Counted from the stretch's first letter, positions 16,863 to 26,846 are shown. The stretch: 64,000 bases of DNA from Emcibacter sp048269205 (GCF_048269205.1 NZ_JBLXJC010000001.1:992001-1056000), one strand, 5' to 3'. The notes: generated by a model not told the origin, from the letters alone. Program-made: numbers and translations.

Positions 16863-18983
16863 ATGGAAGGTGTTTTCAGCGAAATAGGATTCTATACATA
16901 TGCCTTGGCAGCAGGCGGCTTTCTGTTGCTGGCCGCAATTCTGCTGACCACCAGCCGTAAGAAAATCTCCGCGACCCAAAAGTGGCTTGTTTTTGTCCTT
17001 ATAATCAACGTTATCTGGGCGGTGGTTCATACCCTGAATTATCTGCCGGGCAACAGCTCGGGCCTGTTCCTCACTCTTGTGGATTTTTTGCGCAATAGTT
17101 CCTGGATATTCCTGCTTGTACACCTGATGTTCAACATCTGGTGTGCGCAGGGTAATGAAAAGCTTGCCCGCAAGATCGGCCGCATCTACGGTATTGGTTT
17201 CGGTATTCTGCTGACCATTGAATTGCTGACTGTCGGCGGGAAAGCCGGCTGGAGCGATATTGTCATTCCGGCCAAGGTCAATCTTTATGAAAATCTTTTC
17301 GTCGCCATTCTTGTCCTGTTGCTGGTGGAGAATGTTTATCGCAGTACGGCAGAGGAAAACCGCTGGGGCATCCGATATTTGTGTCTTGCCCTCGGTACTC
17401 TATATGTTTTCGACTTTCTGCTTTACGCGGACAATATTCTTTTCACCTCCATTGGCCCCAAACTGTATGACGCCCGCGGACTGATCAATTTTCTTGTCGT
17501 TCCCCTGATCGGCATTTCCGCCTCGCGCAATCCGGACTGGTCGCTGAAGGTACAGATTTCCCGCAAGGCGGCCTTTCACACCATCACTTTGATCGGCAGT
17601 GGCGCCTATCTGATCGGGATGTCGGCCGCCGGCTACTATCTACAGAATCACGGTGGGAAATGGGGTAACCTTTTGCAGGCCACCTTCGTTGTTGTTGCCA
17701 TTCTGTTGCTTGTTGCGGCGCTGTCTTCCGGACGGTTCAGGGCCCGGGGCAGGGTGTTCCTAAGCAAGCATCTGTTCCGTTACAAATATGATTACCGGGA
17801 TGAATGGCTGCGATTTATCGGTACCATCTCCGATACTCAGCATCACTATGGTCTCAGGGAGCGCTCAATCCAGGCGATGGCCGATATTATGGACAGTCCT
17901 GGCGGTGGCCTGTGGCTCAGGGAAAAACCCGACGCCTATGTTATGGCGGCCAAATGGAATTACCATCCGAAAATGGAAGGCGAACTGGATATCCATGACG
18001 AGTTTATCCGCTTTATCGAACAACAGGAATGGGTGGTTAATCTGGACGAGGTGGAGGACGGTAAAATTAAGGGAGCGGATTGTCCCATCCCCAACTGGCT
18101 TCTTGAATCTCCCGAATTATGGCTTGTGGTTCCACTATTGCACCATGACCGCACGGTGGGTTTCATTCTCCTGCTGAGGCCAAGGGGGAGCAAGGACCTG
18201 AACTGGGAAAGCCTGGACCTTCTGAAAATTGTTGGCCGGCAGGTGGGAAGTTACCTGGCAGAGCAAATTGCCGAACAGGCTCTTGCGGAGGCCCGCGAGT
18301 TTGAAGCCTTCAACCGCAAGTTCGCGTTCGTGGTTCATGATATCAAGAACCTTGCCAGCCAGCTGTCTCTGATTGTGCGTAACGCCGATAAACATGCGGG
18401 AAACCCGGAATTCCAGCAGGATATGCTGCTGACGGTCAAGGATTCTGCGGATAAGATGAATAACCTCCTGTCCCGGATTACTGTAGTACGGGAACCCTCG
18501 AAGGAGAAGGAAGAAGAGACAAGCGAACTGTCGGGGCTTCTGGAAAAAATCATCGACCGAACGGTAAAAAGCGGTACCGAAGTCGGTTTTCAGAAAAACA
18601 CAGGGCCCCTGATGGTGAAGGGGGATCTGGAGAGCCTTGAAACAGTATTTATGCACTTGATCCAGAACGCCATTGACGCCTGTGATCCCGACGATGTGCG
18701 GGTCGGCCTCAGGTTGTCATCGGAAGAAGACTATGCCATTGTCAAGCTGATAGATAATGGATGTGGAATGAGCAAGGAATTCATCCGGGACGAGCTGTTC
18801 CGGCCGTTTCGCTCCACAAAGGAAAAGGGATATGGCATTGGCGCATACGAAAGCCGTGAGATCATCAAACGCATGGGCGGCCGGTTGAGCGTGAAAAGCA
18901 TTCCGGAAGAAGGGACGACAATGACTGTTTATTTGAAACTGGCCAGCCAGGAAGAAAAAATACTCGATCAAGCAGCGCAATAA
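16863..18983 (+). CDS. prsK: PEP-CTERM system histidine kinase PrsK
   Basis: A 706-residue membrane sensor kinase. The first 290 residues contain eight or so hydrophobic helices, then comes a GAF-like domain (about 310-460). The phosphoacceptor region is FVVHDIKN with His492, and the ATPase domain shows NAIDAC, DNGCGMS and GYGIGAYESREI. This layout defines PrsK (TIGR02916), partner of PrsR in exosortase systems. AGGTGA precedes the ATG. It is 7 bp after the sugar transferase and 11 bp before prsR, consistent with one transcript. The signal sensed is not known. Confidence 0.95.
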   Translation: MEGVFSEIGFYTYALAAGGFLLLAAILLTTSRKKISATQKWLVFVLIINVIWAVVHTLNYLPGNSSGLFLTLVDFLRNSSWIFLLVHLMFNIWCAQGNEKLARKIGRIYGIGFGILLTIELLTVGGKAGWSDIVIPAKVNLYENLFVAILVLLLVENVYRSTAEENRWGIRYLCLALGTLYVFDFLLYADNILFTSIGPKLYDARGLINFLVVPLIGISASRNPDWSLKVQISRKAAFHTITLIGSGAYLIGMSAAGYYLQNHGGKWGNLLQATFVVVAILLLVAALSSGRFRARGRVFLSKHLFRYKYDYRDEWLRFIGTISDTQHHYGLRERSIQAMADIMDSPGGGLWLREKPDAYVMAAKWNYHPKMEGELDIHDEFIRFIEQQEWVVNLDEVEDGKIKGADCPIPNWLLESPELWLVVPLLHHDRTVGFILLLRPRGSKDLNWESLDLLKIVGRQVGSYLAEQIAEQALAEAREFEAFNRKFAFVVHDIKNLASQLSLIVRNADKHAGNPEFQQDMLLTVKDSADKMNNLLSRITVVREPSKEKEEETSELSGLLEKIIDRTVKSGTEVGFQKNTGPLMVKGDLESLETVFMHLIQNAIDACDPDDVRVGLRLSSEEDYAIVKLIDNGCGMSKEFIRDELFRPFRSTKEKGYGIGAYESREIIKRMGGRLSVKSIPEEGTTMTVYLKLASQEEKILDQAAQ

Positions 18984-18994
18984 AGGCGAAGTAA

Positions 18995-20353
18995 ATGTCA
19001 GATACAATAAAAAGAAAACTACTGGTCGTCGAGGATGATCCTGGCTTGCAAAGGCAGTACAAGTGGAATTTCGAGGACTATGATGTCCAGATTGCCGGGG
19101 CGCGCGAAGAGGCCCTGGAAATTGTTGATCGCGACCAGCCGGCGGTGGTCACGCTTGATCTCGGGTTGCCACCGGATGAGGATGGAACTTCCGAGGGCCT
19201 GGCTTGTCTCGAGCAGATTTTGGCCAAGGCGCCACATACGAAGGTGATTATTGCATCAGGTCACGGTGCGCGGGAAAGCGCCCTCCAGAGTATCTCGCTC
19301 GGGGCCTATGACTTCTATCAAAAACCTGTGGATCCTGATCAACTGGGTCTGATCGTGCAGCGGGCCTACCATGTGTATGACCTGGAAGAGGAAAACCGCA
19401 AACTTGCCACCGGACAGCAGAGTTCCCGTCTGAACCGGGTTATTACTGCAAGTGAAAGCATGAACAAGGTCTGCAACATCGTTGAGCGTGTGGCGCCGAC
19501 CAATGTGTCGGTGATGCTTCTGGGGGCCAGCGGCACCGGTAAGGAACTCCTGGCCCGGGCCCTGCATGAGCTCAGCGATCGCAAGGACAAGGCATTTGTC
19601 GCCATTAACTGTGCGGCAATTCCGGAAAACCTTCTGGAAAGCGAACTCTTCGGCTATGAAAAAGGGGCCTTTACCGGTGCAGTCAAACAGACAGTTGGAA
19701 AGATTGAAGTGGCTCACGGCGGTACACTGTTTCTGGATGAGATCGGCGACCTGCCGTTTCCCCTTCAGGTCAAACTGCTGAGATTCCTGCAGGAGAGAGT
19801 GATTGAACGGATCGGCGGGCGCAAGGAAATCCCGGTGGACGTGCGCGTCGTTTGCGCCACTCACCAGGATCTGGAAACACACATTACGGAAAACCTGTTC
19901 AGGGAAGATCTTTTTTACCGTCTTAGTGAAATTGTCATCAACATCCCCCCGCTTGCGGATCGCGACGGGGATGCTGTTTTGCTGGCCCACAATTTTCTCA
20001 ACAAGTTCAACAAGGAACTGAAGCGGTCGGTTAAAGGGTTCAGCAAGGAAGCCATTGCGGTCATTTCCGGTTATCACTGGCCCGGGAACGTCAGGGAGCT
20101 GGAAAATCGCATCAAGCGGGCTGTGATCATGTGTGAGGGTACCAAGATCGATGCCACGGACCTGGAACTGGCCGTTGATGAAATGGAAGAGGAACTCCTG
20201 AACCTGAAGCAGATCAGGGAATTGGCAGATATCAAGGCCATCAGGAAGGCGTTGGCCAATGCAAATGGCAATGTCAGCCATGCGGCAAAACTTCTCGGGG
20301 TGAGCCGGCCGACATTTTATGGACTTATAAAACAGTACAATATCAATCTGTAG
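18995..20353 (+). CDS. prsR: PEP-CTERM-box response regulator PrsR (sigma-54 activator)
   Basis: A 452-residue NtrC-type regulator: receiver domain with acidic pocket EDD (13-15) and phosphorylatable Asp55; sigma-54 interaction AAA+ domain with Walker A GASGTGKE and the GAFTGA loop that contacts sigma-54; and a C-terminal Fis-type helix-turn-helix (NVSHAAKLLGVSRPTFYGLI). It matches PrsR (TIGR02915), thought to act with RpoN to switch on exopolysaccharide and PEP-CTERM protein genes. It is encoded 11 bp after its kinase. It is likely to control genes in this region, but I found no clear sigma-54 promoter upstream of them. Confidence 0.96.
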   Translation: MSDTIKRKLLVVEDDPGLQRQYKWNFEDYDVQIAGAREEALEIVDRDQPAVVTLDLGLPPDEDGTSEGLACLEQILAKAPHTKVIIASGHGARESALQSISLGAYDFYQKPVDPDQLGLIVQRAYHVYDLEEENRKLATGQQSSRLNRVITASESMNKVCNIVERVAPTNVSVMLLGASGTGKELLARALHELSDRKDKAFVAINCAAIPENLLESELFGYEKGAFTGAVKQTVGKIEVAHGGTLFLDEIGDLPFPLQVKLLRFLQERVIERIGGRKEIPVDVRVVCATHQDLETHITENLFREDLFYRLSEIVINIPPLADRDGDAVLLAHNFLNKFNKELKRSVKGFSKEAIAVISGYHWPGNVRELENRIKRAVIMCEGTKIDATDLELAVDEMEEELLNLKQIRELADIKAIRKALANANGNVSHAAKLLGVSRPTFYGLIKQYNINL

Positions 20354-20413
20354 GACAGGCGTGCCGGAAACCGGCGTGCCGCTACACAAGACTGGAATGA
20401 CCCAAGGGGACTT

Positions 20414-23197
20414 ATGATGAAAAGTTTTTTGATACCTTGCCTGGCTCTGACGATCGGAGTTGCAACGCCGGTAATGGCCGCGGTGGACAACAGTGAAAGT
20501 GCCGAATATATCCAGGAAGCCCGGGAGTATCTGAAAAAAGGCAATCTGGAAGCGGCTATTATTCAGTACAAGAATGCCGCCAGGGTTGATCCGAAAAATG
20601 CGGAAGTCAGGCTCCAGCTTGGAAAAGCCTATCTGAAAAAAGGGGACGGGCTGTCTGCGGAAAAGGAATTGCTGCGGGCGGTCGAACTGGGAAAACCGGA
20701 ATCAGAGGTTTCTCTGGATCTGGGACAAGCCTATCTGATCCTGAGAAAATTTGACGAGGTTCTTGAAACCGTCAAGGTGGACGCTGTCGAAGGGGAAGAG
20801 AAGGCGCGTGCCTATCTTGTACTCGGTATGGCACATCAGGGACTGGCGGACGCGGACAAGGCCCTTGAGTATCTTCAGAAGGGGGCGGAACTGAAGAAAA
20901 ATGACGACAATATCATTGTCGGCATTGCCCAGATTTATAATTTCAAGGAGGATTTCGAAAAGTCCGAAGAGATGGCCGACAAGGCTCTGGCGCTCAATCC
21001 AAAGAATGTTAACGCGCTAATGCTGAAGGGTGAACTTGTCCACCGCCGTGAGGGACCTGCAGCCTCGCTCGATTATTTTTCCAATGCGCTGCAATATTCC
21101 CCGAAAAACATCAATGCCATGATCAAGAAAGCTGGTGTTTTGTTTGACCTGAAACGGGATGACGAGTCTCTGGAAAATCTGGAAGGCGTATTTAAACTTA
21201 TTCCCAGGCATCCTACGGCTAACTATCTTGCGGCCGTTATATATGCCCGTAAGAACGAAAGTGAAAAGGCTACCGAATATCTGGACCGCGGCGGTGTGCC
21301 GCTGGATAAGTTCGAACCCGCCCTGATGCTGCGCGGCGTGATCAATTATGCCCAGAACAACTATGCCCAGGCGATTTATTATCTGAACAGACTGGTGGAC
21401 CTGAACCCGGATCATGTTGTTGGCCGTCGCCTTCTCGGCGCCTCACTGATCCGCCAGGGGGACCCGGAGCAGGCCATTGAAACGCTGATGCCGCTTGCGG
21501 AATCCGGAAAAGCCGGTTCAGTGGTTTATGCCCTGCTCGGCAGTGCGCACCTCAAGCTGGGAAATCATGAAAAAGGAACGGCATTTTTCGAAAAGGCGGT
21601 GGAAACCCGTCCGGAGGAGAGCCGTCTTCGCACGCAGCTGGCGCTGAGCCGTCTTGCTGCTGGTGATTCCCAATCTGCGGAAGAACAGCTCACGGAAATT
21701 CTGGAAAAGGATCCGGAAGCTTCCCAGGCGGCTGTGTTTCTGACCCTGATTTCCCTGAGGCAGGGGGAATACGGTAAAGGGCTTATTGATGCAGAACGCA
21801 CCATTCAGCAGATGCCGGACAATCCGGTGGGTTATAACCTGAAAGGTACAGCCCTGGTTGGTCTGAAGCGGATTGACGAGGCGAGGGAGTTTTTCAAGAA
21901 AGCGCTGGAAATCCAGCCCAGCTATAATACGGCAAAGATCAATCTTGCCAAACTTCACATTCACGATGGCGAACCTGACAAGGCGGTGAAAATTTATCGT
22001 GACATTCTGGCTGAAGACAAAAACTATCTGGCCGCCTGGCTTGGTCTCAGTGATGTAGCGGCACGGCAGAAAGATACTAGAAAACAGGAAGAGTATCTGC
22101 AGGAAGCTGTGTCGGCAGCGCCCGAAAATATATCCGTTCGCGTCCAGTTGTCCGAGCTATATCTGAAAGAACGTCGTCTCGACAAGGCCAAGGCCGTTGC
22201 GAACCAGATGGTCCAGGATTTTCCGGAAAACGGCGCTGGATATGAAGCGTCAGGCAAGCTTGATCGTATCATGGGGAACCGGGCGTCCGCCGTCGCCAAC
22301 TTCCAGAAGCTTCTGGGTATTATTGGCAAGAACGAGAAGGGCTATCTTCTGCTGGGGCGCGCCCAGATGGAAAATGAAGATTACTCCGGTGCCCGGAATA
22401 CCTATAAGGAAGCCCTCGAATTCTCTGAAAACAAGAAGGCCATCCTCACGGAGCTTGTACGTCTGGAAATGAACCAGAAGAATTTTGCTTCGGCTCATGA
22501 ACATATTCGTACGATCCGGGATCTGAATGCGGATGATTCCGCGGCCAGTGTTCTGGAAGGGCGTGTCTTTCTTGCGGAGGGTAAACCCAAGAAGGCTCTT
22601 GACGCTTATCTTGACGCAAAGGCGAAGGGCGCAGAAGGAAGTGGTCTCATCGTCAGTATCGCCCAGGCCTACAAGGACATGGGGGATATGGAGAATTCAC
22701 ATGCCACCATGGTGGATTACCTGCAAGAGGACCCTGAAAATCTTGTCGTCCGTCGCAATCTGGCCAACAGCTATCTGATGGCATCCGATCATGACAATGC
22801 GGTGGCGCAGTATGAAGCGCTGTTGTCCCGGAAGGATGACAATTTTGTCAATCTGAACAATCTGGCCTGGCTCTATTCCCAGCAGGGCAGTCTGGAAAAA
22901 GCCAGTGATCTCGGCAAGAGGGCCTATGAAGCGGCACCGGAAAATGCCTCCATCATTGATACCTATGCCTGGATACTTGTTGCCGCCGGGCGGCATGAAG
23001 AAGGGCTGGACCTGCTTCAAAAGGCCATCAGCAAGGCCCCGACCAATATGGAGATCCGCTACCATCTGGCAGTGGCGCTGCACAAGGCTGGTCGCAATGG
23101 CGCCGCACGTCAGGAACTGGAACAGGTTGTGACTTCCGGTGTCTCCTTTACGGGGCTTGAAGACGCCAAGACCCTTCTGCAAAAACTGAGAAAATAG
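20414..23197 (+). CDS. prsT: PEP-CTERM system TPR-repeat protein PrsT (copy 2)
   Basis: A 927-residue TPR protein with a cleavable signal peptide (about 1-22, ending VMAAVD) but no lipobox cysteine, so it should be soluble or loosely held in the periplasm. Repeats run from about residue 30 to the end; the opening repeat AAIIQYKNAARVDPKNAEVR and the closing NMEIRYHLAVALHKAGR parallel copy 1 at 10382. AAGGGGA precedes paired ATG codons. It lies 60 bp after prsR, the usual place for prsT in exosortase loci, so this copy is the better positional match to the named gene. The two copies may act in different parts of the export machine (inference). Confidence 0.9.
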   Translation: MMKSFLIPCLALTIGVATPVMAAVDNSESAEYIQEAREYLKKGNLEAAIIQYKNAARVDPKNAEVRLQLGKAYLKKGDGLSAEKELLRAVELGKPESEVSLDLGQAYLILRKFDEVLETVKVDAVEGEEKARAYLVLGMAHQGLADADKALEYLQKGAELKKNDDNIIVGIAQIYNFKEDFEKSEEMADKALALNPKNVNALMLKGELVHRREGPAASLDYFSNALQYSPKNINAMIKKAGVLFDLKRDDESLENLEGVFKLIPRHPTANYLAAVIYARKNESEKATEYLDRGGVPLDKFEPALMLRGVINYAQNNYAQAIYYLNRLVDLNPDHVVGRRLLGASLIRQGDPEQAIETLMPLAESGKAGSVVYALLGSAHLKLGNHEKGTAFFEKAVETRPEESRLRTQLALSRLAAGDSQSAEEQLTEILEKDPEASQAAVFLTLISLRQGEYGKGLIDAERTIQQMPDNPVGYNLKGTALVGLKRIDEAREFFKKALEIQPSYNTAKINLAKLHIHDGEPDKAVKIYRDILAEDKNYLAAWLGLSDVAARQKDTRKQEEYLQEAVSAAPENISVRVQLSELYLKERRLDKAKAVANQMVQDFPENGAGYEASGKLDRIMGNRASAVANFQKLLGIIGKNEKGYLLLGRAQMENEDYSGARNTYKEALEFSENKKAILTELVRLEMNQKNFASAHEHIRTIRDLNADDSAASVLEGRVFLAEGKPKKALDAYLDAKAKGAEGSGLIVSIAQAYKDMGDMENSHATMVDYLQEDPENLVVRRNLANSYLMASDHDNAVAQYEALLSRKDDNFVNLNNLAWLYSQQGSLEKASDLGKRAYEAAPENASIIDTYAWILVAAGRHEEGLDLLQKAISKAPTNMEIRYHLAVALHKAGRNGAARQELEQVVTSGVSFTGLEDAKTLLQKLRK

Positions 23198-23203
23198 AGC
23201 ATC

Positions 23204-23230
23204 CGGGGCCGCACTTTCCATGTGGCCCCG
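23204..23230 (+). terminator. GC-rich hairpin after prsT copy 2
   Basis: Seven bases after the prsT stop lies a 10-bp stem with one G-U pair, CGGGGCCGCA against TGTGGCCCCG, and a 7-base loop. No run of T follows, so it is not a classical intrinsic terminator. It may weaken read-through or protect the 3' end of the upstream message. Confidence 0.5.
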
Positions 23231-23272
23231 TACCCGGAAAACAGACCGTAACAGTAGAGCAAGAGAAGCTGA

Positions 23273-24475
23273 GTGAATATACTATTTGTCAGTCACAGAT
23301 TTCCCTTTCCGCCGACGCGGGGAGATAAGATCCGTTCCTTTAATATGGTCCGCCATCTTCATGAAAGCGGTCACAAGGTAACGGTGGCCTCACTCGTCAG
23401 ATCGGAAGAGGAAGAGCGGGAAATACAGGGGATCAAGGATCATTGCCACGAGTTTATCTATAGCCGGATCAACGAAGTATGGCAGAAAATCCGCATGGTG
23501 GGCTGCCTGCTCACCAGGACCCCGTCGTCCATGGGCTATTTTTATTCCCGTGACCTGCAGGCGAAAATCAATCGCAAGTTGGCGGAGAAAAAATTCGACC
23601 TGATCGTGGTCTTCAGTTCGTCTGCCGCCCAGTATGTGGAGCAGGTGAAGGATATACCGAAAATTCTTGATTACTGCGATATGGACAGCCAGAAATGGCT
23701 TGCCTATGCGGGGTTTAAGAAATGGCCGTTTAACTGGGGCTACTGGCTGGAAGGCACCAAGCTGGAGGCCGAGGAAAAAAGGCTGGCCCGAAAATTTGAT
23801 GTCGGGGTTTGCGCTACTGATTTTGAAGTGGAAACCCTGGACAGTTACAATGCCGGGATCACGTCCGCATTCTTTCCCAACGGGGTGGATAGTGATTTTT
23901 TCAAACCAACGGATGGCAGTTTTCAGAAGCATAATATCAGCTTTGTCGGCCGCATGGATTATTATCCTAACGAAGCCTGTGTGATTTCATTCTGTCAAAA
24001 GGTGCTGCCGACCCTGCGGGAAAAATACCCCGATGTTACCTTTACGGTCGTCGGTGCCGAACCGCCGGCATCGGTGCAGGCCATGGGGGAACTGCCGGGT
24101 GTAACAGTAACCGGCACCGTGGATGATGTGCGCACTTATGTCCGCAATAGCGAAGTGGTTGTCGCGCCGCTGGAAATTGCCCGTGGCACCCAGAACAAAA
24201 TTCTGGAAGGCATGGCTCTCGGCGTACCGGTCGTCAGCAGCCGGCTTGCCGCCCGGGGTGTTGATGCCGTTGTGGGCGAACATATACTTGCCGCCTCGAC
24301 GCCCGAGGAATATGCCGCCTGTGTCTCGCGTATTTTCGACAGCGCCGAAGAGCGGGAGAAATTCGCCAGGGCCGGGCGGGAAAGGGTGCTCAGTCATCAC
24401 AACTGGACCCGAGCCATGGGTCTGTTTGACGATATTATTGACGGCTGCATGATCCGTCGGGCTATCGGGGATTGA
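23273..24475 (+). CDS. PEP-CTERM/XrtA system-associated glycosyltransferase (GT4, TIGR03087-like)
   Basis: A 400-residue GT-B fold enzyme beginning at GTG (NILFVSHRFPFPPTRGDKIR). The N-terminal acceptor half and C-terminal nucleotide-sugar half are visible. ISFVGRMDYYPN starts the second half, and ILEGMALGVPVVSSRLAARG is the donor-binding region with the GT4 Glu motif. The opening sequence is typical of the family tied to exosortase A polysaccharide loci. It lies 75 bp after prsT copy 2 and 16 bp before another glycosyltransferase of the same system. It should add one sugar to the lipid-linked repeat unit in the cytoplasm; donor and acceptor are unknown. Confidence 0.92.
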   Translation: MNILFVSHRFPFPPTRGDKIRSFNMVRHLHESGHKVTVASLVRSEEEEREIQGIKDHCHEFIYSRINEVWQKIRMVGCLLTRTPSSMGYFYSRDLQAKINRKLAEKKFDLIVVFSSSAAQYVEQVKDIPKILDYCDMDSQKWLAYAGFKKWPFNWGYWLEGTKLEAEEKRLARKFDVGVCATDFEVETLDSYNAGITSAFFPNGVDSDFFKPTDGSFQKHNISFVGRMDYYPNEACVISFCQKVLPTLREKYPDVTFTVVGAEPPASVQAMGELPGVTVTGTVDDVRTYVRNSEVVVAPLEIARGTQNKILEGMALGVPVVSSRLAARGVDAVVGEHILAASTPEEYAACVSRIFDSAEEREKFARAGRERVLSHHNWTRAMGLFDDIIDGCMIRRAIGD

Positions 24476-24491
24476 TCGGGGATAAATAAAA

Positions 24492-25703
24492 ATGCGTATC
24501 TTACATGTATTGGACCACTCAATTCCGTTGCATAGCGGATATACTTTCCGCAGCTATCAGCTGATCAAGGGGCAGCAGGCGCTTGGTCATGAAACCCTGC
24601 ATGTGACCGGGATCAAGCAGGGCGCGAGCATGGCTGATTATGAACTGGTGGAAGACCTGGGGTTCTTTCGTACCAATCAATACAACAGGCTTTTCGCCAG
24701 TTTGCCGATCCTGAACCAGTATGAAGTGGTGCGAAGTCTAAAAAAGCGCATGTTTGAGATCCTGAGGGAGAACCCGGTCGACCTGATACATGCCCATTCA
24801 CCGGCGTTGAACGGCCTTGCTGCCGTGGATGTGGGGAAAAAACTGGGTATTCCCGTACTCTATGAAATTCGCGCTTTCTGGGAAGATGCGGCGGTCAGTC
24901 ACGGCACCTGCCGGGAAGGGGATCTGCGCTACAATCTGACCAAAAAGCTTGAAACCTATGTGGTCCAGCGGGCGGACGCGGTGACCACCATCTGTAATGG
25001 CCTGAAGCAGGACCTGGTTTCACGCGGTGTGCCGGAGGAAAAGATCACTATCATTCCCAATGCAGTCGATATCAGCAAGTTCTCCGGCCCCAGCGAGCCG
25101 GATCCGCAGCTTCAGGAACAACTGGGCCTGAAAGGCAAGATCATTCTGGGTTTCATTGGTTCGTTCTATGATTACGAAGGGCTCGATATCCTGGTGGAAA
25201 GCTTTCCACAGATTCTTGAGCAAAAGCCGGAGGCCCGTCTTCTTCTTGTGGGCGGTGGCCAGGAAGAAAACAATCTAAAGAAGCAGGTGGAGCGCCTCGG
25301 GCTTTCGGACAGTGTGATCTTTACCGGTCGGGTGCCCCACGACCAGGTCCAGAACTATTACAATCTGGTTGATATTTTTATATATCCCCGCAAAAAGATG
25401 CGCTTGACCGATCTGGTTACTCCGCTCAAACCGCTGGAAGCCATGGCCCAGCACAAGCTGGTGGCGGCTTCCGATATTGGCGGGCATAACGAACTGATTA
25501 CAGACGGTGTGACCGGTACCCTGTTCAGCCCGGATGATCCGGCTGATCTGGCCCGCACTATCTTTGCCATGCTGGATAACCGTGACAAATGGCCGGAGAT
25601 GATTGCGGCCGGTCGTCGCTATGTGGAGGAAGTCCGTAACTGGAAGAACTCCGTTGCCAACTATTCCGCCGTGTTCGAGCGTCTGGCGAATATCAGGAAA
25701 TAG
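24492..25703 (+). CDS. PEP-CTERM/exosortase A-associated glycosyltransferase (GT4, TIGR04063-like)
   Basis: A 403-residue GT4 enzyme. The N-terminus MRILHVLDHSIPLHSGYTFR is the hallmark of the Daro_2409-type family found with exosortase A loci. The C-terminal half shows ILGFIGSFYDYEG, LLLVGGG, and KPLEAMAQHKLVAASDIGGH for nucleotide-sugar binding. It is 16 bp downstream of the preceding glycosyltransferase, so the two are co-transcribed, and it should act at a neighbouring step of repeat-unit assembly. The next gene is on the opposite strand 6 bp after its stop, so this is the end of the plus-strand run. Confidence 0.93.
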   Translation: MRILHVLDHSIPLHSGYTFRSYQLIKGQQALGHETLHVTGIKQGASMADYELVEDLGFFRTNQYNRLFASLPILNQYEVVRSLKKRMFEILRENPVDLIHAHSPALNGLAAVDVGKKLGIPVLYEIRAFWEDAAVSHGTCREGDLRYNLTKKLETYVVQRADAVTTICNGLKQDLVSRGVPEEKITIIPNAVDISKFSGPSEPDPQLQEQLGLKGKIILGFIGSFYDYEGLDILVESFPQILEQKPEARLLLVGGGQEENNLKKQVERLGLSDSVIFTGRVPHDQVQNYYNLVDIFIYPRKKMRLTDLVTPLKPLEAMAQHKLVAASDIGGHNELITDGVTGTLFSPDDPADLARTIFAMLDNRDKWPEMIAAGRRYVEEVRNWKNSVANYSAVFERLANIRK

Positions 25704-25709
25704 GTCTGT

Positions 25710-26846
25710 CTATTCAGACACGCCCCAGATTTTTGCATATTCCCGGTACATGATCGCCTTGTCATAGGTATTCTTGACATGGTTCTTGTTGATTTCGCCG
25801 ACTTTTTTCGCCAGTCCCGGATCACGGACGAGGGCCTCCATGGCGCCGGCAAAGGCATCATCGTCACCCGCCGGGGCAATGTAGGCCCGGTTTTCCGCCG
25901 AAACCATGGGCAGCACGTCGCCGACGGCAAGCCCCACGATCGGAAGCGAGGCAGCCATAGCCTGGTTGACCGAATTTGGCATTTGTTCGGTATCGGATGA
26001 AATGGCGTAAAGATCAAGCCAGCCAAGCGCCTGCGCCGGTTCCTCGACATGACCGGCAAGCAGGACCTTGCCCTCATGCTTAAGGGCGGCAATCATATTT
26101 TCCAGGCTGCCCCGTTCATTTCCTTCTCCCATGATCACCAGGCGAAGGGCGATATCCGGGTTGTCTGTTGTTACCCTGTGAAAGGCGCGGATCAGGCGGG
26201 GCAGGTTCTTTTCCGGGCGTAGCGGAGTCATGGTGCCGATCACAATCTCGCCCTCGCGTTTGTCAAAGCCCGGCAGGATGCCGGGGCGGGGGGCGGTGCC
26301 ATATTTTTCACAGTCCACGCCGTTGGGAATATGCCGGATTTTACGTTCCGGCAGTTTCCAGTTCTTTCGACATATCTGAACCAGGGTATGGGACGGAACA
26401 ACGATCGATTCAATGTTCCTGAGGGCCAGGCGGCGATACATATCCCGTTTGAACAGGGTTCCTTCTGCTTCTTCCGGCCCGAATCCGCTTTCCAGATGAA
26501 TATGCCGACAGAGCGGGGCAAAACTGTTGGCCAGGGCCCAGTCCATGGACCCCCAGTTATAGGTCAGCAAAAGGTCCGGGCGGATATCTTTCAACACCTT
26601 GCGATAACTGCATATTTTTCCAAGAAGACCGTCTGCGGGCGGGATGTCGGGGATTGAGAAATCAATGCTGCCATCGATCCGGGACCGGCAGTCATATTCA
26701 CCGTTTGTCGCGATCAGGCTGTGCCGTGCCTTGGGGCCGAAATGGTTGATCAGATAGGAAATCCGGATAGGGACCCCCCCGTGTGCAAAGCTGGGGATCA
26801 CGTGAAATAGATGCGGTCTTTTATTGCCGGTTGGAGCCTCAGCCAT
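25710..26846 (-). CDS. GT4-family glycosyltransferase
   Basis: A 378-residue GT-B enzyme with HVIPSFAHGGVPIRISYLI at the N-terminus (glycine-rich acceptor loop) and, in the second half, GTMTPLRPEKNLPRLIRAF, LVIMGEGNER, LLAGHVEEPA and MPNSVNQAMAASLPIVGLAVGD, which is the donor-binding region. No membrane segment. It converges on the preceding glycosyltransferase with a 6-bp gap and is divergent from the MotA-like gene. The conserved region at 305-325 is typical of GT4, but I cannot pick a subfamily. Its position suggests it works on the same surface polysaccharide. Confidence 0.87.
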   Translation of the reverse strand: MAEAPTGNKRPHLFHVIPSFAHGGVPIRISYLINHFGPKARHSLIATNGEYDCRSRIDGSIDFSIPDIPPADGLLGKICSYRKVLKDIRPDLLLTYNWGSMDWALANSFAPLCRHIHLESGFGPEEAEGTLFKRDMYRRLALRNIESIVVPSHTLVQICRKNWKLPERKIRHIPNGVDCEKYGTAPRPGILPGFDKREGEIVIGTMTPLRPEKNLPRLIRAFHRVTTDNPDIALRLVIMGEGNERGSLENMIAALKHEGKVLLAGHVEEPAQALGWLDLYAISSDTEQMPNSVNQAMAASLPIVGLAVGDVLPMVSAENRAYIAPAGDDDAFAGAMEALVRDPGLAKKVGEINKNHVKNTYDKAIMYREYAKIWGVSE

